Both the position numbers and the translations under genes were made by a program. Positions 33,320 through 44,454 of a DNA stretch of 64,000 nt are shown piece after piece. The stretch is from positions 616,001 through 680,000 of the forward strand of contig WPIO01000051.1 in assembly GCA_009760855.2 (NCBI GenBank). Reading direction: 5' to 3'. Origin of the DNA: Cristatella mucedo (taxonomy: Eukaryota > Bryozoa > Phylactolaemata > Cristatellidae). How positions within the stretch are numbered: the first letter of the stretch is position 1; every line of letters starts with the position of its first letter. The notes beneath the pieces are model-generated. The model was not told the DNA's origin, made no database searches, and saw only the letters and a list, made by a program, of their open reading frames with translations.

Positions 33320-33448
33320 GCAACTCGATGTGAGCCCAAAGAAAGAGAGAGCATTGCCAAGAATTTACCGACCCAAAGCTGCTGCATCAAGTGTGAGATG
33401 GGAAAACGCTTCGTCGATCGCCACCTATTAAGCGAAGCTGAAGATTGA
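33320..33448 (+). CDS. Orphan terminal exon, cysteine-containing (42 codons)
   Basis: After a pyrimidine-rich acceptor (CTGACTTTTTTACCGACAG), a phase-0 frame of 42 codons runs to TGA at 33446. It encodes ATRCEPKE, a polar middle, QSCCIKCEMGKRF (Cys-Cys-x2-Cys followed by Gly-Lys-Arg) and an acidic end. The phase matches a 19-codon signal exon such as 22924-22980, so it could be an alternative terminal exon or part of a neighbouring paralogue. Gly-Lys-Arg is a classical amidation/cleavage signal, but its use here is inference. No poly(A) signal is obvious. Confidence 0.3.
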   Translation, partial: ATRCEPKERESIAKNLPTQSCCIKCEMGKRFVDRHLLSEAED

Positions 33449-33871
33449 TGGAGGAGTACAGAGCTCTTGTATGATCCTTCTGCTCACATTGTCACGATAG
33501 AGTGTTTATGCGTAAAAAAATGGATGCTCAGGAACTGTCTTCTTAGCTGATAGCCCTACTATCTAATCCGAAATCTCTTTGACGGTTTTGGCAGACACAC
33601 GTTGAGCTCTTTTGGTCAGCTTTTGCAATGATTCAAAAGAAAGGAGATTTTGTTTTCCTTTCTTCCAACTAATTCAGTGTGGCCCCAGCAAATGGTGGCT
33701 GACATGGCTGCGAGGAGCTCTCTCTCTATTTCTTCTCCTCACTTTCTTCCCCTCCCCCCTCTTTCGCCTGCTCCTATTAACCTTCTCTCTGTTAGCGACA
33801 GTTACTCGCTCGCTTCGCTGATGTGGTCAGCTAATGGAGAGGCGTCTCCGGATGATGACAATTAAAATTAA

Positions 33872-35305
33872 TTGTATATAGCACCCTCAGAGAGCTCAAT
33901 CTCTTTCTGGCACTCTCCACATTTGCTGCAAGCGAAGCACGATCGAATGGTTAGAGGTAGCATGCTCAGTAACAACAAGCATACCATGATTGGGGGTGAC
34001 ATGCACCAGGTCAGCATGCAAAGATGGTTAGTGGCAGCATGCCCAGTATCAGCACTCACAAAGAAATGAAGGATGAATCACACAGACTCACTAAATACTG
34101 TGATAAATACATGCGGTTTTAGTTTCATATTTAATTTGGCCAAGTCAGGAAATATCGTGAGACAACTAGAAAGTTTGCTCAAGGCATTAGGAGAGTACGA
34201 ACTTAAGGCTTGGTCTCCAAACGATTTGAGGTTCGTACGAGGTATAGGTAAACAATTAGATTCCGAAAAGCGAGGGGCACGAAGCTTAGCCTGGTGTGGC
34301 AGTAGAACTGATAGGTAGGCTGGAGCTGAAAATTGAAGTAACCTAAGAGTACTGAGTGACGGAAACTTGAAGTCTATCGGTTGCTTGACTAGGAGCTAAT
34401 GCAGGTCGGCGAGAAGGAGTGTGGTTTGGCAACTGCGACTTTCACGACAGACACGCCTAGTTGCAGAGTTTTACTCGAGCTGCAAGCGCCTGATTACACA
34501 GGCCGGTCAACCAGCAAGCAGTGAGTTACATAAGTCGACGGGATGTCACAATGGCTGGATCAATTTAGATGCAGTATCACTGAATAAACTAGCCCAAACT
34601 TTAGCGTTGTTATGTAGGTGAAAGTAGGCAGTCGTGAAAGTGGAGCTGAGATAGTCGTCTAATGAAAGGTCTCTTTGGAGCAGGACACCTATCGTGCATG
34701 TTCAGCTGGAGATATGCTGGCAGAGCCGATTGTGAGCTTTAAACTATGCTATTTCTGAATCACATTTAGTTCGCCCATAGCCAGTACGTTAGTTTTTTCA
34801 TCATTCAATTTAAGAAAGTTTGCTCCCATCCATGCACGGATATTATCAATACATGTAGCAAGGAAGTTTAGACGATTCAACGTGCAGGAGGGTTTGGAGA
34901 GATCAAAGCACAGGTGCAATTGAGTGTCATCTGCATATAAGTGAAAGCCTAGATAGTGCCTGAAAATCACGTCGGCAAGTGGAATAGTGTCAGCCGTGAA
35001 AAGAATGAGACCAAGCACAGAGCCCTAAGGTATGCCATACTTCAGAGGTTCATCGGATGATCTGTGTCCATTCACATCAGTACTTCGGAGTCACCCAGTG
35101 AGATAGGTCTGAGCCGTGATAGATCTGAGCCGTGCAGTGGTGGTTGCCAGTGATGGTCAGGTGTGGTGAGAGGCGCTCAACAAGGACTTGGTGACAGTTC
35201 CAAGTAAATGCTGCCGAGGGATCTCGCATAACAAGCAGAGGCATTCAACCTAAGTCTGCATTCGTAAGTAGGTCATTATACACCCACAGGAATGCTGACT
35301 CTGTG
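33872..35305 (-). mobile_element. L2/CR1-type LINE copy
   Basis: Minus strand. The 3' end at 33872-33950 has the eroded hairpin (AGAGAGCTCAATCTCTTTC). Then inland come the C-terminal ORF (complements of FSESN, PRTNLKSFGDQ and LLRDLH-like pieces), the RT palm with FHLYADDTQLHLC near 34945 and NFLKLNDEKTNVLAMG, and the fingers, ending at about 35305 with a SAFLWVYNDLL-like segment. Several frameshifts. The 5' end directly meets a SINE. Confidence 0.88.
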
Positions 35306-35308
35306 ATA

Positions 35309-35470
35309 GCCTAGAGACGATAAGGTGCTTGCTCTGGATGACCGAGGTCGTAAGTTCAAACCCTGCCATGGACGATCCTGCAATGGCAACTGCAACCGAC
35401 GGTAACAGCCGCTAAGGCTCTTCTGTCGCTATACGAACGAGGCTGTTAAGTTGGCTCATACATAATCTGA
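35309..35470 (+). repeat. tRNA-derived SINE (family 1)
   Basis: GATAGCCTAGAGACGATAAGG as the box-A region, GAGGTCGTAAGTTCAAACCC as box B, the body CGATCCTGCAATGGCAACTGC, then CTAAGGCTCTTCTGTCGC and GAGGCTGTTAAGTTGGCTC. It lies at the truncated 5' end of the adjacent LINE. Confidence 0.85.
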
Positions 35471-35479
35471 GCAAATAAT

Positions 35480-36158
35480 GCCGATGTTTTGGTACGTGGG
35501 CCCGTTTAGTGTTACACACAACTTTCAATCTCGGTCAGCCATTGATGTTACGCCGATGGCTCAGATCTTAAGCTGAAAAAACAATGCGTCACTCTGTTGC
35601 AAGCTGCATTTCAGTGTTAGCGTTTCAAGCTTAACAAGTTTTATTTCAATCTTAACAAGTATATCGACAGCAAAGATTATATTTCTAGACAATTCATACG
35701 AATTGAAGGTGACCACTTGCATCGCCTCGCCGCGAAATGCTGCGTTGCCGGAATATTGCTACGACGTCACTTAATAGAGCGAGTCGAGGCAGTGCTATGC
35801 CACAACCGAGTGTTTGAAAGCAGCCATTTTTCGTAGCCTGGTCGTGCATACAGACGGCCATCGCTATCGGGTCAGCATGTGTCTACCACACTCGTAAGGT
35901 CCAACCTGGGAACAGCCACGCCGTCTCGTAGACTGCAGGGACGACGGCTGAGAGGGCAATTGAGATTAGCCTGGCTTGCAACAAGCTACGTTGCCGTTGC
36001 TGTCGGGCCTCGTAGCCGTTCTAGCTCCTTCATCTAGCCGATCTAGCCTTTACCTTCTAGCCGCCCATCGACAAGATAAACCGCCACAGCCACCATCATT
36101 TTCCGCTGAGTCATCATTTTCCTCCCTCAGCCTCAACCCTGCACAACCACACACCGCG
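35480..36158. other. Stretch without a recognised gene
   Basis: No element or exon recognised. GC content rises toward the start of the right duplication. Confidence 0.4.
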
Positions 36159-37355
36159 ACGTGGCCAGCTTGCTTCTGAGTGGCGGCTGCCGCGTCCGTT
36201 GCCGAGTCCCTGCAGCCTTCAAGGTCGAAGGATCAGGGTGGGTTATACCTTAAATCTTGAGAACGTAGCTAGGTAATAGAATGATAATTTGCAGCAATGA
36301 CTAGATCTTGTGCAAATAGAGTGGCGTAACATCATTCCTAAAAATAAAACATTTGCTTGGCTTAGTCAGAAAACCTTAAACTATTGTTATGCACGTAATA
36401 ATGATACTTTATAGAAAGCTCGATCAAAAATATACTTGCAAAATGCATTATGTAAATCCATACAGGATGATGTAATACGTTCCGGTTTCCAAAACTATCG
36501 AACAATTCAGATCCGATCATGACACAACGCAAATTGTTCATTCTCTCAGCAGTTTTTCTTTAATATATCTGCACCTCCTACTGAAATAATGCACCGAGCC
36601 GCCTTAGCAAGCGCAAGCCTCACCTTAACTGTGCCGATCGACTTGGCAGAGGCGAGTAGGCGCCTTGCCGTCGTCGTTCGAACGCCGAGCCCGACCGCCT
36701 CGAGCGACTGCAGTCCCTCGAGGCGGCAGACCTACAGAGCCCACAAAAGATACATGCGGCCACGCTCGTGGGAGAGCTGAAACTGTAGACAAAGCAATCA
36801 GACAGCGAACTTACCCGTCGTGAAAAGGTGTCAATATGATCGCACTACGGCGTACGCTGCTTATATGCAAAATCTCGGTGATGACGCATCAAAGAAGAAC
36901 GTGAACGCTTCTCATTCGACAGAATTGTAACAATAGGAAACGACATCACCGCTCTCGCCTAAATCTTGTTCAGGCTTCAACCCATTGTTGCAACTCGAGG
37001 CAAAAGACCAAGCGTGCCAGAGCTGCTTTAGCTGTCAGTTCGCAGCTCAGCCGTCTCAAAAAATGAAGACGCCGTTGGCGCTTGATTTCGAGTGCATCAA
37101 AAATAAATTTCGCACTTTCTTCCAACTTCACAGTCCTGGTACACAGGCATCCAATTACACTCGCTTTGGAAATAACCGTTAGTTGCAGCAAGTATAACTT
37201 GTCGTCTAAACTATGCTTCATTTAAAGTGTTTTTTATCTCTGCACGTGGGACCATAATTACGTTGGCTTTAATTTGAAAGTTACGTTTGTGCAAGTGCTT
37301 TAAGAAAAGTATCTCTTAAGTTATAGGCAAGTTGATTTAAAAGTCTAATTTATAT

Positions 37356-37493
37356 AGCGGCGGAAGAGCCTCACCGGCTGTCACCACAGTTTGTAGTGGG
37401 TAATAAAGGATCACTCACTGCAGGTCTATATCCACGACCTGGATCGTAAAGACCAAATACCTTACACATGTAACTGGTATCGCGTTATCAGCT
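37356..37493 (-). repeat. Decayed tRNA-derived SINE (family 1)
   Basis: Partner of 2125-2262; the two are nearly identical, so this insertion preceded the duplication. Confidence 0.6.
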
Positions 37494-37581
37494 TCAGCCT
37501 AACTGGACGATGCAAATTTCCTGGAACGACTTGAAGATTAGACTACGATCAAACAGTTCCACGTAAACTCAAGTCATCGCA

Positions 37582-39077
37582 ATTCTACCTACTAGAGCGA
37601 GTCTTGGCATACCAGCTGAACTCATATCTTAAAACTTTAAACCTTACTAGTTAGTAAGTTATAGTCTGGTTTTGTTAGAGCTAATCAATCTACTGAGTCA
37701 ACATTGCTTAGGGCGTATAATGACCTAATTAGGGAATGCCGACATAGGCAGTCTCTCAGCTTGTTTTGCACGATCTTTCTGCAGATTTAATACTATTGAT
37801 CACTAAGTCTTTCTTGAGCGCCTTTCATCTCGCCTGGCCATCACTGGCCCTGAACGTCAATGGTTCAGGTCTCAGTCGGAGACTCCAGAGTATTGATGTG
37901 AATAGACACCTTTCACTCGTGGAACATCTGAAGGATGGGGTACCTCAGGGTTCTGTGCTTGGTCCCGTTCTTTTCACGGTTTATACTGTACCTCTTGCCG
38001 ATGTGATGGCTAGCACAGTCTAGGCTTTCACTTCTACGCAGATGGAACTCAATTTTACCCTAGCTTTGATCTCTTCCAGCCCTCCAGCATGTCGAATTCT
38101 CTCAACTCCCTTACTGCATGCATTGACAACATCTGAACATGGATGGAAGCAAACTTTCTTAAATTGAGGAATGATAAAAACCAGCTTAGTAGTTAAGAGC
38201 AAACCAATTGTGGTTCAGAAATTGGAAAGGTTAAAGCTCACAATCAGCTCTGCCAGCACATGTCCGGTTGAATGTGCACGAAATCTAGGTGTCGTGTTCT
38301 TAAGTGACCTTTAATTAGATGACCACATCAGCCCCACAGCCAAGTCCACCTACTTTCAGCTACATAACACTGCTATTATTCGGGCATGCTAAGACAGGGA
38401 AATGCATCCATTGGTTCACGCATTTGAGACATCCTGTTTCGACTAATGCAACTCACTAATTGCTCGTCCACTGGCATGCACAATCGGGTGTATACAGTTG
38501 GTGCACAACTCTTTAGCTAGGCTCGGCTGATGTGAGCGTCGCAGTTGCCATATCACACCACTTCTTGCCACCTCCATTGGCTACCAGTCAAGCAACACAT
38601 CGAATTCAAGGTTATGTCATTTACGTTTAGGTTTCTTCATTGTTTGGCTCCAGTCTACCTATCAGATCTACTGCTCCACTAGGCTAAGCATCGTGCCACT
38701 CGCTTTTCAGAATACAATTGTTTACCTATACCTTGTAAAAACTTTAAATCCTTTGGAGACCTTACCTTGAGTTCGTATGCTCCCAAAGATTGGAACTCAC
38801 TCGCGACTCGCGTTACGACATCCCCTGACCAGACCGCATTTTAAAAGAAATGCAAAACACATCAATTTATCAGAGCATTTAGTGAATCCACGCGATTCAA
38901 CGCTTCGCATGGTACCACTAGACATATTTGCATGCTGACACAGTTTATGTCACCCCTAACCATATTATTCTTGGTTCATTGAGCATGGTGCCGCTAAACA
39001 TTCAAGTGTGCCTCCTTTGCAGTAAATGTAAAGGCTCTGAGAGCACTATGTCAAATGTATTATCGTTACTATTACTT
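37582..39077 (+). mobile_element. L2/CR1-type LINE relic, right duplication copy
   Basis: Same truncated LINE as 2355-3894, with the RT palm segment GVPQGSVLGPVLFTVY at about 37936 and the SARNLGVV-like region near 38275. It has additional stops and ends in ATTATCGTTACTATTACTT. Differences between the copies arose after the duplication. Confidence 0.85.
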
Positions 39078-39990
39078 AAATTCAATATAACTCAAGAAAG
39101 GCTTTGTGTCTAAGTAGTAGCTACAAATAATTATTGTGCATACGGAACTTGCTGGCTTTAATTTTGCCTCAAACTCTTTTTAATGCGCAGTCTTTATTTT
39201 GACGTGCATCCAAATCCTATGAAGAGTTTACAATTCCCTGTGAAATTCTATCGGGGTCCCGGCCTTCCAGCCTCTGCGTTGCTAGAAGCGGAATTGGTTG
39301 ACAGGATGCAATGCGTGGAACAATTTGTCGTTTTTACGCCTTCGTTACGAGGGCACGTAGCGCTGCAGAGTCTAACACGTACGAAAGTGCAGGCTCAGCG
39401 GAAAAAGCACACGCGGAAGGAAATTCCAGCAGGCAAGCGTACACAGCTGCTGGACGCCCTAACGCTCCTCCTAGCAAGACTCGTAAGGGTCGTAGCTAGA
39501 AGCGGCTGGGTAGACTAAGACAGAAGTTTGTTGATGGCAGCACAGTAAATTTGTGCCCTCGACAAGGACACAGCCTGCAAGCATGAGGCGGCGTCAATTA
39601 TGTTTTTCGCGGATCTTTTATTGAAATTGTGGTGATAATCCATGGTTAGGTGTTACGAAAGTACCAAGTCGTGTTAAGTGAGGCAGTTAATTGAGCTCCA
39701 GACGATCGAGTTTCGTCTGAGGCTTTGCTCCGGGAGTGGATGGGCGACGGTGTTTCAGCAGAGCTGTGGGCACCGTGCGTAAGAGGATGTACGCCGTGGT
39801 TAAACCTAAACGTTTTTAACCATCCGTCGCTGTCGAATAGACAGACCTCTCGATACTTTTTACATGGACTCGCTACATGTATCTTACGAGAATGGGCACT
39901 CTTTATCGCTGCCTTGTCCAGCAGCCGTCGGAATGTTTGCACACGTTGGCGCATCACCTACATGAATTGGAAGTTGGGCAAAGGTTTAGA
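39078..39990. other. Duplicated stretch without a supported gene
   Basis: Counterpart of ~3895-4832. Open frames are not conserved in register between copies. Confidence 0.45.
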
Positions 39991-39996
39991 GCTACC

Positions 39997-40299
39997 TGCT
40001 GGATGAATCCGCTTCACGGACATTGTGCCGGACGATTCACCTTGCCTTTCGGTGCATCACCGACTGACTCAGGAGACCGGCTGTCCTTGGAGCTGCAGAC
40101 TACAGCTGATTGGCTGTACCTCAGCCAATAGTATCAATTCAGGACTACTGTATATTGGACCCGTTTGTCACTTGTTCTTAGTCCGTGTTTCCGCATTTGG
40201 ATAAGGTCAACGTTCTGTTTGTCGGCTGCGGTAATAAGCTACCGTAATTTTTTCGACCATTGACTGATATATGGCTTCACGGCAGCCCGGGGTCTCACA
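39997..40299. mobile_element. Solo-LTR candidate (303 bp)
   Basis: An insertion starting TGCTGGATG and ending TCTCACA, flanked on both sides by CTACC (39992-39996 and 40300-40304). The left duplication copy reads through the site with a single CTACC at 4834-4838. TG...CA ends, a 5-bp duplication and ~300 bp are what a solo LTR left by recombination would show. It contains two CCAAT-type motifs (GATTGGCTG, CAGCCAAT). No internal region or second LTR is present. Another short insertion type cannot be excluded without other copies. Confidence 0.7.
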
Positions 40300-41019
40300 C
40301 TACCAACGAAGGAAACTCTTGAACTACGTTTTAATATATTTTAAACAAAATTAAGTTTGCGACCGGTTTTAAGTTAGCGCCAGGGATCTTGAGATTACCA
40401 GACGATTAGCAAACGGGCGGCCGGTGCAAGGGCGAGCACTGGACGAGCCAGGGGCTGAAGGATAGGCAGGCTGGTGCTTGCGAGTGAAGTGACCTGTCAG
40501 CCATGACTGAGGATCTTGAAATAAATTTGTTAATTGATAGAAAGCGACGATAGAAGTCACGTGTGTTGTGGCTGTTACGCCTTTGGCGACAGAGCAGATG
40601 AGCATCTGAGTTTTGCATGAATTGCAGGCAATTAAGAGCGTTGCCGGGAGTCCTGAAGTTATACAATTGCAGAAATCTAGGTGCAATGTTACAAACACAT
40701 GAACTGGTTCGGCTGTTGAATTCTCATCTAGGCAAGCCCTATTTTTTTGATTTTGCTTCGCCGGAAGTAGGTACATCTAACTGTGGTTGAAATGTACTTA
40801 TCTTATGGCCAGCCACTTTGTATTAGTACGCCTAGATCAGGGGCAGACGGTGCCGGAATGAAGCAAACTAAAACTAATTTCAAAGGTATAACAAATTAGG
40901 TCTTACAAATTTCGGGCGAATTTTCTCATGAGTATCTGATTTGACTTATAAGGTTAAGTTTTAGGAAGTTACAAGCCAACTAAACACGAATAATGCCGTC
41001 GTTGCAGCTCGTATTGATT

Positions 41020-41195
41020 AGTCGTGATAGCTCAGCTGGTAAGGGGCTCGCTCTTCACGACTGAGGTCGTGGGTTCGATCCCTGTAGAGAGCGATTCCGT
41101 ATAGCCAATACTACAATGCTGAAGATAGCCATTTAGGCTCGTCTGCCGCCATTGAAAATAAAACTAGTAAAATCAGGTAATACTCATTTATTTAG
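41020..41195 (+). repeat. tRNA-derived SINE (family 1), right duplication copy
   Basis: Good polymerase III boxes: TAGCTCAGCTGG at 41028-41039 and GGTTCGATCCC at 41072-41082. The flanking stems do not pair as a mature tRNA would, so this is a SINE and not a tRNA gene. Confidence 0.85.
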
Positions 41196-41855
41196 AGGAA
41201 TTGCGTCATTTAGGCAGCAAGGCTTAGAAAGGTAGAAATATTGTTAGAGATAGTTTTCACCATTATGAAAATAAAACTCAAGACTGCGTTTAGGCAGTGT
41301 TATTGTAATTATGATTCTTAGCGACGGTTGTTCAATCTACTAGTAAATGCGGCTGGGCCATTGCACAGCTATACGCTCACATGCATTTGAATTTTCAATT
41401 GAATTCTCACTGGCGTTTCGCGCTTATACGCTAGTAGTACTAGATATATCGGAAAGGGCACACCGCAACAGTGACGTTATCAACCTGCGTTCTTGACTCA
41501 CTCGCTCATCCACTTACTCACGTAAAAAATGATAAAGGCTGATAGCCCTTTTTGCCATTTTTCAATATTAAAACAACTCACGTCACAGGTCGACTAACTC
41601 GCAGGGATAACTTATATTGAATGCCCTTGCCGCTTTTGCTACAAATGCGGGGTAGCGTGTCCTGCAATCATGTCCACAGGCCGCAGAAAGAGTGCTCATA
41701 GTGGCGGTAGTCCTTGCTGGCGCTCGATAAATACCGCTTTCGGTGCTCAGTAGTAGAGTGCAGCTAGCGATGTGTCGCTGTCGCACTAACACATGCAGCT
41801 ATGCCGACGGTAGCGGCGGAATACGGCAAAAATAAAGGACGCCCGTAGCTTAATG

Positions 41856-42245
41856 CAGAGGTCGGCAAACTCCAGCGTTCAGACCGGATGCGGCCTAGCT
41901 AGGCCAATCTAACGCCCCATAATTATTTACTTTTGGGATCCGGCGGCCTAATTGAATTGCCGCCGTTTTGTTTCTCTTCATTGCTGCTGGTTACAGCGCA
42001 AGCCGTGGCCTGTGTTTATTTTCAGAGCTGACGTCAGGTGGTTGTACGAAACGGAAGCGACTCACCGGGGGTGGGAGGAGAAATGTCAACCCCTATAATT
42101 GCCGTGCGCGTCTGTTGCGACTGCTCGTTTGGTGCTCTGTCCGCGCTCACTACGCTGGCCCGGCTGAGTGGTTTCTTCTTCAGCCCAGTCTGCCTACTTG
42201 ACCTCCTGAAACAATCTTATGGCCCGAAAAGTTTGCCAAACCCTG
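41856..42245 (+). mobile_element. hAT-type MITE, complete (390 bp)
   Basis: Left end CAGAGGTCGGCAAACT and right end, on the opposite strand, CAGGGTTTGGCAAACTTTTC form short imperfect terminal inverted repeats of the hAT type. Flanks GCTTAATG and CCTTAAAT are an imperfect 8-bp target duplication, the length expected for hAT. The interior has no transposase homology, so it would need a transposase in trans. Frames over it (41968-42274) overlap in two registers and are not called. Confidence 0.75.
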
Positions 42246-42249
42246 CCTT

Positions 42250-43830
42250 AAATATAGCAAGCCCGTATCCGTAGCGCAGAGTAGTCCATTCGACCGCCGC
42301 GGATAATTATGTCCAGCAACAGCCCAGCGTACAGCAGCTCTCATTTTACACCAGGGCACGGCAACGCCTGCTCGATGCCCGGAGATCACTTTGCTGCTTT
42401 TTCCAGCCTTTTTCTATGCCTTTGCTGCCTTTTCCTTTTTGTCTAGCACTTCGGCTTTCATACCGCTAAGCTACAGATTCTTACGTAGCCGGCTCTTAGC
42501 CGTTATTATTCAGTATCAGCGAATAATACCGCGGTATTCGCAATCTCGCTGATGTAGAACACTAGCATTTCATTTGCTATGGCGAAAATGTACGAATCAC
42601 TGCGCCTCGCCCTACACGATGGACAGGACTACATGCTGCAGCATTGGTAATACTTTTATTGAGCGCAAACGCAACGGTTTTTTTCTGAATGCTGTAGGCT
42701 ATTAACATACCGGCAAGGGCGCTTGCATAGCCAATCTTTGAGCATAACAATACAATCGCTGCTGCAATTGTACGATATACAGTGGCAGAGTGCTGATCTA
42801 GATGACTTGCCGGACCGGACTAGTTACCGTACTTGCATAGCTAGTCGATTTGGAAGGCAGCCGACTTCGGAGTGTGCGGTAGCGTGGTACCCGGTGGCGG
42901 AGGGATACCAAGAGAAGAAGAGTACGGAAGCAGCCGGGACGCAAGACGCGAGATCAGAGTACGGTAGTGGTGAGCACTTTTTTGTTTAACCAACCGCTAA
43001 ACCTGTAGTACGACGAGAAGCCAGCGCTTGGCTGCGGCATGCTGGCCTCCACAGGATGCATCGGGCTGCTTCTCAGAAGAAAGGAAGGTACGAGCCGCCC
43101 CAGGGTTCAGTGGAAACGTGGGCGCCGGAGAAAACGGCCGTAAGCCGTTGTGCAACGAGCGTCAGCAAATACACGGCTGCCCACTTGGTGTTCCCCCCCC
43201 CCCGGAGCTTGAAACTGTAGAACCTACCGAAACCACCAATGAATGTTTTGGAAATGCTGTAAATGTTAGGGGCAAGTGGTGCTCTGTATTGTGGCGTCGC
43301 GAAACCTCAAGAACATTGACGTCGATGCTGTCAGAGCAAAAATATTTCCTTCGTCCTTGCTTCTCAATCCCTCTTCCAACCTGCCATTATTGGTAGAATG
43401 CTAAAACAGCACATTCTGACATGCTTTACGAGTTTGCACCACAAACTAAGCGCGATATTCGCTCTCACCCAGGCGGCGCCTACGGTTTATCGCAGAGTTT
43501 AAACTAGCCAGGTCTAATATGCGCAAGCTTGAGAAAGCGTATACAAGATCAGGACTAACTGCCCGCGGTCAGGCATACGAAGGCTACTATTGATCCCTTT
43601 GCCATCTGCTCATTCTCATGCTCTACTTGCCTCCTCCGATGTTTCAAGTAACACGTCTTTCCTTGTTGCACTTCCTGATTTGTGGAAATCCGCCAGATTT
43701 AATAGTGGTAGCTGCTGCGCATGTATCTATACGCCAATCCGTGACTTTACAGCAGGAAACAAGCCCTCGTTAGGTTAAGAAAGTGAACAGCAAGCAGTGA
43801 ATTCCATACTCTTTAGCCCACGACTTTTAT
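42250..43830. other. Unassigned, moderately GC-rich stretch
   Basis: Contains several overlapping open frames (42723-42989, 43028-43396) without splice or promoter support and a C12-13 run near 43193. No LINE or SINE similarity is recognised. Confidence 0.4.
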
Positions 43831-43834
43831 ACAG

Positions 43835-43998
43835 CTATCGCCGTTTATTAGCAACCTATATAGCGCCTGTACACTCCACATGGTTCTTGAGCATTTAAAG
43901 TTGCTTATACACGATCGTGTCAGCTTTGCAGCAAATGTAAAGCGCCTAGAAAGAGATTTAGTTCTCTGCGGGTGCTTTATCAAGTGTTTTATAATTAA
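43835..43998 (+). mobile_element. L2-type LINE 3' end
   Basis: Last ~160 bp of a first-family LINE: GCAGCAAATGTAAAGCGCC, AGAAAGAGATTTAGTTCTCTG and GGTGCTTTATCAAGTG, tail TTTTATAATTA. The nested hairpin arms are still readable. Confidence 0.85.
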
Positions 43999-44014
43999 AA
44001 ACACCAGTCAATTC

Positions 44015-44332
44015 TAGGAAAGGCCTAGTCTAGCTTCTACAACTATGTTGTTGAATCACGGATGCAAAATCCAAAAATGCTGATGTCAACAATCGACCAT
44101 CTCGTTAACAGGTCCCAGGTTAGCTCCTTACCTAGTGATCCTTGTGGTGACCTGGCCGATCGTTTTTTAGCTTCTTTGTCATAAAAACAGACAAGGTCAG
44201 AGAGTCCATAGGTCAGGTTGCAGCATTCGTTCTGGACTCATTTTCCTCAATTGCATCAGCACAGGACTTCTGCTTCTCGATTCTGTTCGCTACATTGATG
44301 TCTTCATTCAAATTGGCCACGAGTGATCTTAT
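44015..44332 (+). mobile_element. L2-type LINE, pre-RT fragment
   Basis: Matches the 5'-most part of the LINE at 6760 (AAGGCCTAGTCTAGCT, GAATCACGGATGC, then SLPSDPCGDLADRF-like coding). It stops at about 44332 before the RT, where the Tigger relic begins. It follows a LINE 3' end of the same family and orientation with almost no gap. Confidence 0.8.
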
Positions 44333-44454
44333 GCTAAAATAAAAAATTTCTTAATTTTTGTTGCCACCTCCGTCTCATAAGTCTTCGATTATGATAAGGT
44401 AGTACTTGATTTAATTTTAGAATAAAGGGAATACTATTTTGATTCCCCGACACG

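Larger units (their letters stand above)
36160..41955 (+). repeat. Right copy of the ~6 kb dispersed duplication
   Basis: Partner of 148-6663. It lacks the ~770-bp segment and the 6.15-kb SINE of the left copy, and carries a 303-bp insertion (39997-40299) that the left copy lacks. The homology ends about 100 bp into a hAT MITE that is complete here. Confidence 0.85.

Noticed and set aside
41020-41092. True tRNA gene
   Set aside because: A and B boxes are good, but the ends do not form an acceptor stem and the sequence continues into a shared SINE body and tail.
43470-43510. Left terminus of the Tigger element (ACGGTTTATCGCAGAGTTT)
   Set aside because: Resemblance to the right end at 47192 is partial, and LINE pieces lie between; not convincing.
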